NCBI RefSeq assembly: GCF_934295145.1
Contig: NZ_CAKRAS010000076.1
Location: forward strand, 1-11,809
Direction: 5' to 3'
Length of the DNA stretch: 11,809 bases
Origin: an uncultured Eubacterium sp.
GTDB lineage: Bacteria > Bacillota > Clostridia > Lachnospirales > Lachnospiraceae
In this document: positions 7,016 through 11,804 of the stretch, in pieces
Position numbering within the stretch: position 1 is the first letter of the stretch
How the letters are laid out: the number at the start of each line of letters is the position of its first letter
Position numbers and translations under genes: made by a program
The notes under the pieces: generated by a model
Database searches by the model: none
Seen by the model: the letters and a program-made list of their open reading frames with translations, nothing else
What the model was told of the DNA's origin: nothing

Positions 7016-7131
7016 TTACACGTCGCGAAATGCGTCGATCATATTCGTGAACCATTTCAGTTCGCGGGCAAAGCACTGCCGCTGCAATAGGTGTGGCTGG
7101 GCAGGGGAATGTTTGTGTTCTTTTCTTCCAT
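7016..7131 (-). pseudogene. Mini-gene probably broken by a frameshift
   Basis: ATG at 7131 behind AAGGAGAAGAAT opens a 24-codon frame (MEEKNTNIPLPSHTYCSGS...) that stops at 7057. A second frame continues as CFARELKWFTNMIDAFRDV and stops at 7016-7018, exactly at the ribosome site of the next gene, as an operon gene would. A single-base slip near 7065-7075 (GCTTTGCCC) would join both into a protein of about 38-39 aa. I know no family for it. If no slip occurred, only the 24-aa peptide is made. Confidence 0.4.
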
Positions 7132-7141
7132 ATTCTTCTCC

Positions 7142-8086
7142 TTATTCTGTCATGCCGGTCAGAGCGGAGCTTTCCGTTATCAGATCCAGAAGATTTCCCA
7201 TACCGGCCAGCGAGGCGGTGAACCACTTGCGGATGCCGTCGATGTCCCGCAGATCCAATTCCTCCGGAATGCCCGCAAACACATACCGGGTGTTCAGGGC
7301 CAGTGCCAGATCGCCGTCACGGAGGATAAGACCGCACAGCTTGGAAGTTCTGGAAGATGCCTCCAGCTTCTGTACCAGGTCACGAAGCTGCGGTGTGACC
7401 TGATCATCCGCCTCCCGGCCATCCGCCGTATGAGCGGCAAAGTGCTTCCGGAAGGCGGCAGGTTCGGTGATGTCGTCCTTCTTCCTCTCCTGGAACATGT
7501 CGTTCAGGGTGATGTCCAGCGCCGGGTCACAGATGTCCTTGCAGCGGACCACGATGCCGCGGAACAGCGTCTCGGTTCGGGTCATCCAGTTGTCGTTGTC
7601 GGGGCCGGACTTTTCCTCCACGGTGCGGCGCAGCTCCACATTGGCGGCGGAGAACCGCAGTCCCTTGTGCTCGCCCTCGTGGAAGTCCGTCACGGTACAC
7701 TCCGTAAAGGAGACCGCCGACAGCTTTGCCGCCTCCAGGTACGCCCAGTCGATGGGCAGCGTGGCCGGCTCCAGCTCCGAACCGAAGGCTTTTGTCAGTT
7801 CTGCTCGGAAGAAGCCGCCCAGCTGCTGCTGCATCAGAGCTTTTTTCTTCGTTTGGGCGGGCTTGGCCACCAGCAGGAACAGTGCCACGCCGGGGAATAC
7901 CAAAGCGCAGACCAAAATGGGGTCATGCTGTATAAACATCGAAATACACCCGGCAATCACCAGTAAAACGCCCAGTGATATGCTGATGCTCTCTGTTCTC
8001 TGATAGCTTCCCAGCTTTTTTGACAGCTCCGTGTCGGTCATGCGCTCGGCGCCCACCGCGTCAAAGTCATTGCGTTTCTTTCTCAT
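7142..8086 (-). CDS. DUF3137 family membrane protein
   Basis: 314 aa, function unknown. The start ATG at 8086 follows GAGGAGGGACAGCT. A charged N-terminal region is followed by two membrane helices (about 34-52 and 56-74) with a very short turn, then a soluble cytoplasmic domain. The C-terminal half fits the DUF3137 pattern: a segment like PAAFRKHFAAHTADGREA, then VTPQLRDLVQKLE, then GLILRDGDLALALNTRYVFA. These domains are typical of bacterial proteins described only by DUF number. It is 30 bases downstream of the first lipoprotein gene and 10 bases upstream of the next mini-gene, so it is likely one transcription unit. GC-rich compared with the left third of the window. Confidence 0.7.
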   Translation of the reverse strand: MRKKRNDFDAVGAERMTDTELSKKLGSYQRTESISISLGVLLVIAGCISMFIQHDPILVCALVFPGVALFLLVAKPAQTKKKALMQQQLGGFFRAELTKAFGSELEPATLPIDWAYLEAAKLSAVSFTECTVTDFHEGEHKGLRFSAANVELRRTVEEKSGPDNDNWMTRTETLFRGIVVRCKDICDPALDITLNDMFQERKKDDITEPAAFRKHFAAHTADGREADDQVTPQLRDLVQKLEASSRTSKLCGLILRDGDLALALNTRYVFAGIPEELDLRDIDGIRKWFTASLAGMGNLLDLITESSALTGMTE

Positions 8087-8116
8087 AGCTGTCCCTCCTC
8101 ATTCTTCTGCTGAGCC

Positions 8117-8962
8117 TCAGATGTCCCAACTATCCATCCAGTTTTCACCCCAGTCAACAGCGGGATCATAGGGTTCTTCAGGAATCCAGCCTGCGGGATA
8201 GATGAGGCCGTCATTATCGTGGTAGGCAAGGCCATCGTCACCGCTGGTGTAATCGTTGCCCAACAGGTAGCGGTTCACGCCGTCGTAGTACCAGACATAG
8301 AAGGCAGAGTATTCGTCTTCATAAAACTCTGCATTTTCCATGTCCGTATAGGTGTAGAAGTCGGCATCGCGGTAGAAGACGCCGTCAAAATGCTGATCGT
8401 CCCCGTAGCGGCCAAAGCGATCGGCGGAGAGGGTGAAGCTGTTGCCGTCGTCGCTGGGGCAGAGATAGGCGCGTGTCCCGTTATCATAGAGGTAGAGGCC
8501 CATACCCTCACCCTCGTCGTTTATGGTGCCGCTCATGGAATAGTCCGGTGAACAGGCGATGTACTGCATGAGCGACGAGTCGATGACGATGGTCTCGCCC
8601 AGCGCGTTCTGCCACATGCCGTCCCAGTTGCTTTTATCCCATTCGATGATCTCCGCCTCATCGTCGCGCAGTAGAAAATTATAGAGAAAGCCGTTGAAGT
8701 AGATCATCGGTCGTCCGCTCGCTTCGGACAATTCGAATTCTCCGCGCCCGCCGAGTCCCCAGCGGGTGCGGTAGGCGTAAAAGCCTTCCTTACTATTAAA
8801 GTACAACTTTGCAGTGCCGTCGATGCTCCACATCCCGTCGAGAAATTCCATATCCATGACGGTTTCATACCCGGTTTGTGTATCGTCAGAGTCGGTATTG
8901 CCGCAAGCGGCAAGACTCAGACACATAAAAAGCGCCCATACAAGAGCAAAAAGCTTCTTCAT
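8117..8962 (-). CDS. Lipoprotein of unknown function
   Basis: 281 aa secreted and lipid-anchored protein. The signal peptide MKKLFALVWALFMCLS ends in lipobox LAAC with the modified cysteine at C20, followed by an acidic, flexible stretch. The mature part is rich in Y, D, G and W, predicted as beta-rich (for example GFYAYRTRWGLGGRGEFEL, then a long series of Y/D-rich strands), with no catalytic motif that I recognise. ATG at 8962 follows AAGGAG. It is 27 bases after the next lipoprotein gene and 30 bases before the DUF3137 gene. It shares signal-peptide style (CLSLAACG) and composition with its neighbour, suggesting diverged relatives or a matched pair on the cell surface. Confidence 0.8.
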   Translation of the reverse strand: MKKLFALVWALFMCLSLAACGNTDSDDTQTGYETVMDMEFLDGMWSIDGTAKLYFNSKEGFYAYRTRWGLGGRGEFELSEASGRPMIYFNGFLYNFLLRDDEAEIIEWDKSNWDGMWQNALGETIVIDSSLMQYIACSPDYSMSGTINDEGEGMGLYLYDNGTRAYLCPSDDGNSFTLSADRFGRYGDDQHFDGVFYRDADFYTYTDMENAEFYEDEYSAFYVWYYDGVNRYLLGNDYTSGDDGLAYHDNDGLIYPAGWIPEEPYDPAVDWGENWMDSWDI

Positions 8963-8989
8963 TTATATCGCTCTCCTTTTTTGCAGAGC

Positions 8990-9760
8990 TTACTCTATCT
9001 TCTGATAGTAGTCATATTCGCCGCCCCAGTAGATCACGTCGCCGCCGACAAGTGTGAAGTCGTAGACCACATCCGTATGTATGGTGGAAATGGCAAAATA
9101 CTGTCCTGCACCGTCTTGATCCACCTCTATGGTGCCGCAGTCTACCATGGTGGGGTCCCCGTCATCGCCGGGCCGCTCCAGCAGCTCCCAGCTTCCGGAT
9201 ACGTCGAATTCAATTATGCTGGCCGCGCCTGGGTCACCGTCCTGATACCATACGCCGGCGAGGAAACCGTAATCACCATCGCCGATGTTCTCGCCCGGCG
9301 CATCGCCGGTCACCTGCGTAAAAGTGCCAAGCTCGGCTACATGCAGGGCGCCGTCCTCGTCGAACCAGCTGCGGTAGGCCATGCCGTCGTGCTCGTTATA
9401 GAAATAGTCATAGTCATAGTCCGGCACGAACTGGATGAAGCCGCTGGCGGTCATGTCTTCGTCAGCATCGTATAGCGCAAAGCGCACCTCGTCGCCCTCA
9501 TCGTTGTTGGCAGCGACCAGCGTGCCGCCGTCCTCACCCGCCCACGCGCCGCCGTAGAGGTAGAGGTTCGCCATCTGCTCAGAGTCCTTGACCAGTCCCT
9601 CGAAGGAATCCGGAACGCCGTATAAATTGTAGTCGCTGCCGTCATCGCCGTAGTCTTCGCTGCTCTCACCGTAGTCTTCGCTGCTCTTGCCGCAGGCGGC
9701 AAGGCTCAGGCACAGCACCAGCGCCAATGCAAGAGACAGATGTTTTTTTAAATGTTTCAT
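8990..9760 (-). CDS. Acidic lipoprotein of unknown function
   Basis: 256 aa. The start is ATG at 9760 behind AAAGGAGAAG; a longer frame to 9826 overlaps the DUF2442 gene and has no ribosome site. The signal peptide ends in LSLAAC with lipid-modified C23. Directly after it are two copies of SSEDYG(E/D) (residues 27-40), then a strongly acidic, Tyr-rich mature part (for example VPDYDYDYFYNEHDG), probably beta-rich. Nothing catalytic is visible; binding of cations or cell-surface ligands would suit the composition but is a guess. It lies 31 bases after the DUF2442 gene. Confidence 0.8.
   Translation of the reverse strand: MKHLKKHLSLALALVLCLSLAACGKSSEDYGESSEDYGDDGSDYNLYGVPDSFEGLVKDSEQMANLYLYGGAWAGEDGGTLVAANNDEGDEVRFALYDADEDMTASGFIQFVPDYDYDYFYNEHDGMAYRSWFDEDGALHVAELGTFTQVTGDAPGENIGDGDYGFLAGVWYQDGDPGAASIIEFDVSGSWELLERPGDDGDPTMVDCGTIEVDQDGAGQYFAISTIHTDVVYDFTLVGGDVIYWGGEYDYYQKIE
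9648..9687. repeat. In-frame 21-base duplication in the lipoprotein gene
   Basis: A 19-base sequence (CCGTAGTCTTCGCTGCTCT) occurs at 9648-9666 and 9669-9687 with a 21-base period, encoding the doubled SSEDYG(E/D) after the lipid-anchored cysteine. The unit count is a likely site of length variation between strains. Confidence 0.8.
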
Positions 9761-9791
9761 CGTGTTCTTCTCCTTTTTTAGATAAATAGTG

Positions 9792-10031
9792 TCAATGTTC
9801 CTGTTCCGCCATGGCCAATATCTCATCGTGGCTCAACTCCACATCACCGAAGCGGACAAAGATACCGTTGGTCACAGCACTGTTCCACACTCGCGCATCT
9901 GCAAGCGGGCGAAACCGGATCTTATCCAGATACGACTTCATGTCCAGCAAAAGTCGGCTTCCGGACACAAAATCAACCTGCAGAACATGGTCTGGCAGCG
10001 GTGTGACGGCAGTGAGATACCTTCGATTCAA
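9792..10031 (-). CDS. DUF2442 family small protein
   Basis: 79 aa starting at TTG 10031, which has GGAAAGGAGG eight bases upstream; the longer ATG frame would run through the hairpin at 10051-10091. It fits DUF2442: AVTPLPDHVLQVDFVSG, then LLDMKSYLDKIRFRPLAD, then VRFGDVELSHDEILAMAE near the C-terminus. The function is not established; such genes are often found beside DUF4160 genes in accessory DNA, but no DUF4160 partner is intact here. The gap to the terminator hairpin upstream is too short for an ordinary promoter, so it may depend on read-through or on a promoter I could not identify. Confidence 0.75.
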   Translation of the reverse strand: MNRRYLTAVTPLPDHVLQVDFVSGSRLLLDMKSYLDKIRFRPLADARVWNSAVTNGIFVRFGDVELSHDEILAMAEQEH

Positions 10032-10050
10032 ATGTGTGCCCTCCTTTCCG

Positions 10051-10091
10051 CGAAAATAAAAATCCACCGTACAAACATTGTACAGTGGATT
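10051..10091 (-). terminator. Intrinsic terminator just upstream of the DUF2442 gene
   Basis: AATCCAC(C)GTACA (10061-10073) pairs with TGTAC(A)GTGGATT (10079-10091) with one mismatch. On the minus strand it is followed by TTTTTATTTT. It would end transcription of the broken gene at 10117-10275. Confidence 0.8.
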
Positions 10092-10116
10092 CGATGGGAT
10101 AACCATTAACCAAAGG

Positions 10117-10275
10117 TTAGGTCTTTTTCCTGAGCAGCTCTACGATCTCAAATCCCCACGGTATCAGCGCGTTGTAATTCTCACTTTTCCGGTAAGCGGC
10201 GATGGCGTTGAGATACTGCCGGTGTTCTTCATACCACAGGCCGAAGCACTCCCAATAGAGCTGCTGTGCGTGTCC
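10117..10275 (-). pseudogene. C-terminal fragment of an unidentified protein (GC-rich side of the junction)
   Basis: A minus-strand frame reads QQLYWECFGLWYEEHRQYLN, continues through AIAAYRKSENYNALIP and ends WGFEIVELLRKKT with TAA at 10117-10119, followed by a good terminator. It is GC-rich like the island. Upstream the frame meets a stop (TGA) after NGHA, and the DNA turns AT-rich, so the N-terminal part is missing. I do not recognise the family; the piece looks helical and soluble. It is not in frame with the gene that starts at 10505. Confidence 0.5.
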
Positions 10276-10505
10276 ATTTCAACACTCATTGATATTTCAA
10301 AATCAGACGGATACAATACTTGCCGTGTTTTCTCATAACGTTCTGCAAGCATATTATTAACTATTTCTGTCAATTTTTCCTTATTATCACAATCAATAAC
10401 CAATCCTTTATCAATTAAAAATCCAACTATAACCTCATTAATATCCGTATAGCTTCTGTCACCCGCAAAACGTAAATCCTCATATCTGTACTTTGGCTGT
10501 TCCAT
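10164..10505 (-). pseudogene. Hypothetical protein with foreign, out-of-frame C-terminus
   Basis: ATG at 10505 follows GAGGAATAGAATT. The first about 75 residues look like a genuine soluble, acidic protein (MEQPKYRYEDLRFAG, then TDINEVIVGFLIDKGLVI, then KEKLTEIVNNMLAERYEK). At about 10275-10283 the DNA changes from AT-rich to GC-rich, and the rest of the 113-codon frame (SSSIGSASACGMKNTGSIST onward) is a wrong-frame reading of the fragment at 10117-10275. The native C-terminus has therefore been replaced. No family recognised. Confidence 0.55.
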
Positions 10506-10567
10506 AATTCTATTCCTCGCATTCTTTCATATTTTAATTTTCTTTGATCTGTCCTTATTTCCAGACT

Positions 10568-10744
10568 TTATCTACCATGTGCTGCAATCTCTCTTTTGCA
10601 CTTTGGACATAGTATAATTCCCCACAATTTACAAACATTTCCCTTTTTTATGCTTCCAACTGCTATAAGTCTAAAATTTCCACAATTTTGATAGCAATAC
10701 CTGTATGATCTAGTCCTGGCACTTGTGCATATTCTGTTCTTACC
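10568..10744 (-). pseudogene. Cys-rich zinc-ribbon-like remnant lacking a start codon
   Basis: A 58-codon minus-strand frame contains RYCYQNCGNFRLIAVGS, KKGNVCKL and ends ILCPKCKREIAAHGR then TAA. Cys pairs CxxxC and CPxC about 25 residues apart suggest a zinc ribbon. No ATG, GTG or TTG with a ribosome site lies in frame before the first Cys pair, and a stop precedes the frame at 10745-10747. It is either the 3' end of a broken gene or interrupted by a frameshift. It resembles small Cys-rich proteins of mobile elements, but I cannot assign a family. Confidence 0.4.
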
Positions 10745-10751
10745 TTACACT
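10723..10751 (+). promoter_or_regulatory. Possible promoter for the hypothetical gene at 10766
   Basis: -35 TTGTGC (10723-10728), a 17-base spacer and -10 TACACT (10746-10751) on the plus strand. The start would fall immediately before the AAGGAG at 10760-10765, leaving almost no leader. Weak -35. Confidence 0.35.
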
Positions 10752-10765
10752 ATATACGGAAGGAG

Positions 10766-11116
10766 TTGATTTATATAAATATAAATATTGAAATTCATAA
10801 ACCGAACGGTTTCAAAGAACTGTTACATAAAATTCACAGTAAATTAGAAGATATATTATTTTCCGTTTTTACTAGACTACCAGAAAAATTCACACCAAAA
10901 TTCCTTATGATCTGGATGGAACACTATACAGATAAGCGTCTGCGTGAATTACAACAAGATGTGATCCGCAATCGCTGGCATACTATTGAACGAAAAAAAG
11001 CGGTTGAACAAATCCATGATATGCAACAGGATCAAATATTTTCTTTTCAAATGTATTTAATCATTTTTCATTTGAACATTTGTTCTCTTTATGTTATATT
11101 TACATCGTATAATTGA
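10766..11116 (+). CDS. Helical hypothetical protein with a doubtful start
   Basis: The frame gives up to 116 aa. The body (HKPNGFKELLHKIHSKLEDI, then LPEKFTPKFLMIWMEHYTDK, then RELQQDVIRNRWHTIERKKA) is charged, aromatic and clearly helical; I know no named family. The only normal start, TTG at 10766, touches the ribosome site (GGAAGGAG ends at 10765) with no spacing. An ATA at 10775 has ideal 9-base spacing, so an original ATG may have mutated to ATA. The last about 25 residues are hydrophobic and are encoded by the toxin promoter and LexA-like box downstream, which suggests that the true C-terminus was lost. It may therefore be decaying. Confidence 0.5.
   Translation: MIYININIEIHKPNGFKELLHKIHSKLEDILFSVFTRLPEKFTPKFLMIWMEHYTDKRLRELQQDVIRNRWHTIERKKAVEQIHDMQQDQIFSFQMYLIIFHLNICSLYVIFTSYN
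11072..11100 (+). promoter_or_regulatory. Promoter of the small toxin gene
   Basis: -35 TTGAAC (11072-11077), an exact 17-base spacer and -10 TATATT (11095-11100) preceded by TGT (extended -10). A second TATAAT lies at 11108-11113 without a good -35. The expected start is near 11107, giving a leader of about 77 bases before the toxin ATG. Confidence 0.7.
11074..11085. promoter_or_regulatory. LexA (SOS) box overlapping the toxin promoter -35
   Basis: GAACATTTGTTC is a perfect GAAC-N4-GTTC palindrome, the core of the Firmicutes LexA/DinR operator. It starts inside the -35 hexamer of the toxin promoter, a position where a repressor would exclude polymerase. This predicts induction by DNA damage. 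Confidence 0.6.
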
Positions 11117-11126
11117 ACAGGAAGCA

Positions 11127-11158
11127 GGATGTGATTTTCCGATTATCAGATGCCCTCT
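11127..11158 (+). repeat. Toxin leader segment complementary to its own 3' region
   Basis: GGATGTGA (11127-11134), TCCGATT (11138-11144) and TGCCCTCT (11151-11158) are complementary, in the right order, to TCACATCC (11347-11354), AATCGGA (11339-11345) and AGAGGGCA (11331-11338). The total is 23 bp with two short bulges. The last block can alternatively pair with the ribosome site at 11168-11174. Confidence 0.75.
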
Positions 11159-11183
11159 AGTTCTAAAAGGAGGGTGATGCCCT

Positions 11184-11270
11184 ATGAACACAATGGAAGT
11201 TCTCACTTTATTGCTAGTAATTTTCGCGGCTCTGGCTTACATAGACAATCATAAAGATAAAAAGAAATAA
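11184..11270 (+). CDS. Small hydrophobic type I toxin (holin-like toxin type)
   Basis: 28 aa. ATG at 11184, ribosome site AAAAGGAGGG (11165-11174). The peptide has a short N-terminus (MNTME), one membrane helix of about 15-17 residues (VLTLLLVIFAALAYI) and a charged tail DNHKDKKK. This is the plan of type I toxins that insert in the inner membrane and depolarise it, such as Fst, BsrG or TxpA, and of small peptides annotated as putative holin-like toxins. The locus architecture supports it: LexA-like box, convergent antisense RNA overlapping the 3' end, a hairpin at the stop codon and leader structures hiding the ribosome site (GCCCTC can pair with GAGGGT; AGGG with CCCT around the start). Toxicity is inferred, not shown. 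Confidence 0.7.
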   Translation: MNTMEVLTLLLVIFAALAYIDNHKDKKK

Positions 11271-11366
11271 GCATCCTCTACCGCCCAAAGTTTAGGATGC
11301 TTATGTCTTTATAAAAGTTTTTACTTAAACAGAGGGCAAATCGGAGTCACATCCGATTACCTTTCT
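11262..11366 (-). ncRNA. Antisense RNA antitoxin, about 105 nt
   Basis: Predicted from the perfect minus-strand promoter at 11373-11401 (start near 11366) and the hairpin at 11267-11304 followed by TTTCTTTTT on this strand. The RNA is fully complementary to the 3' region of the toxin mRNA, including its last codons. It holds a 7-bp hairpin (AATCGGA-tgtgac-TCCGATT) followed by TGCCCTCT, and CCCTCT can also pair with GGAGGG, the toxin ribosome site. This matches the logic of antitoxin RNAs such as RNA II of the Fst/par system or RatA. Expression is not demonstrated. Confidence 0.65.
11267..11304. terminator. Hairpin at the toxin stop codon, bidirectional terminator
   Basis: ATAAGCATCCT (11267-11277) and AGGATGCTTAT (11294-11304) form a perfect 11-bp stem with a 16-base loop; the first arm includes the toxin stop codon. 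On the minus strand it is followed by TTTCTTTTT, a good terminator for the antisense RNA. On the plus strand the T-run is weak (GTCTTT), so toxin mRNA may partly read through to 11412. Confidence 0.75.
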
Positions 11367-11372
11367 AAGTAG

Positions 11373-11401
11373 ATTATACACAAGGGTGCTTGTTTTTTCA
11401 A
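11373..11401 (-). promoter_or_regulatory. Strong promoter of the antisense RNA
   Basis: On the minus strand -35 TTGAAA (11396-11401), a 17-base spacer and a perfect -10 TATAAT (11373-11378) with TGTG before it. It is the strongest-looking promoter in this part and is closer to consensus than the toxin promoter, as expected for an antitoxin RNA in excess. Confidence 0.8.
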
Positions 11402-11412
11402 GTACCCTTTTT
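11382..11412 (+). terminator. Second terminator downstream of the toxin gene
   Basis: AAGGGTGCTTG (11382-11392), a TTTTTT loop and CAAGTACCCTT (11399-11409) with one G-T pair, followed by a T-run to 11412. A toxin mRNA ending here would be about 305 nt and would contain both halves of the long-range pairing. The loop overlaps the -35 of the antisense promoter. Confidence 0.7.
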
Positions 11413-11414
11413 CA

Positions 11415-11573
11415 TCATGATTTACCATATTTGCTTTCCCTATATGATGCCAACTCAGCGTCATAATCAATAACAGCTTCCTTTACAGTTCTCTTTTTTC
11501 GCAACTGCTCTATCCGTAAAAAGGCTTCTGTTTTCGCTTTAGTTTTTTCATCTGTGAAACTTTGATCTACCAT
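11415..11573 (-). CDS. Small acidic/basic helical protein of 52 aa, unknown function
   Basis: ATG at 11573 behind AAGGAG (11-base spacing); stop TGA at 11415-11417. The protein is highly charged and helical: DEKTKAKTEAFLRIEQLRKK, then EAVIDYDAELASYRESKYGK. The size and the C-terminal DYD...YRESKYG pattern recall small antitoxin-like or accessory proteins in clostridial mobile DNA, but I cannot assign a family. Its 3' end recurs, truncated, at 6585-6630 on the far side of the island. It lies only two bases from the end of the toxin terminator region and is transcribed towards the toxin locus. Confidence 0.65.
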   Translation of the reverse strand: MVDQSFTDEKTKAKTEAFLRIEQLRKKRTVKEAVIDYDAELASYRESKYGKS

Positions 11574-11742
11574 TGATAATACATCTCCTTGGAATAACTT
11601 CTAGGAATAAAATGATACTTTCAGACGGGAAACAACGAAACATTTTTATCCCTTATCATTCTCCATTATCAGTAAGTGTCGTAAAACTGCTAAACAGGTA
11701 CAAAAAAACCTTGGGGAACTGCTTTTTCACAATGATATGCTC
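11574..11742. other. AT-rich stretch without a supported gene
   Basis: This holds the upstream region of the 52-aa gene. A plus-strand frame from ATG 11612 (after AGGAATAAA) of about 50 codons runs into the terminator at 11743 and has no recognisable protein features. I could not find a convincing promoter on either strand. Confidence 0.4.
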
Positions 11743-11804
11743 CCTTTTAGGCAGACAAGTATAATAATAAAAACTTGTTGCCTAGAAGGGAGTTTTTTTA
11801 TTGG
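11743..11804 (+). terminator. Strong intrinsic terminator near the right edge
   Basis: A stem of about 20 bp: CTCCCTTTTAGGCA plus ACAAGT against ACTTGT plus TGCCTAGAAGGGAG, with one G-T pair and one bulge, an AT-only loop and TTTTTTT after the stem. Which plus-strand transcript it ends is not clear from this window. Confidence 0.85.

Noticed and set aside
7091..7966. Long plus-strand frame of 291 codons
   Set aside because: It is the antisense of the DUF3137 gene, which has a strong ribosome site, membrane helices and a family match. The plus frame has no recognisable domain; long shadow frames are common in GC-rich DNA.
8876..9475. Plus-strand frame of 199 codons, Val-rich
   Set aside because: Antisense to the two lipoprotein genes. 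The composition is the reverse-complement image of their Asp/Tyr codons, and it has no ribosome site.
6585..11447. Complete insertion sequence or transposon
   Set aside because: There is no transposase, integrase or resolvase frame anywhere in the region, and no terminal inverted repeats at the direct-repeat ends; only a decayed or non-autonomous element is defensible.
11612..11764. Plus-strand small frame starting after AGGAATAAA
   Set aside because: The frame ends inside the terminator stem at 11743, and the peptide shows no domain, signal or conserved look; kept only as unassigned sequence.
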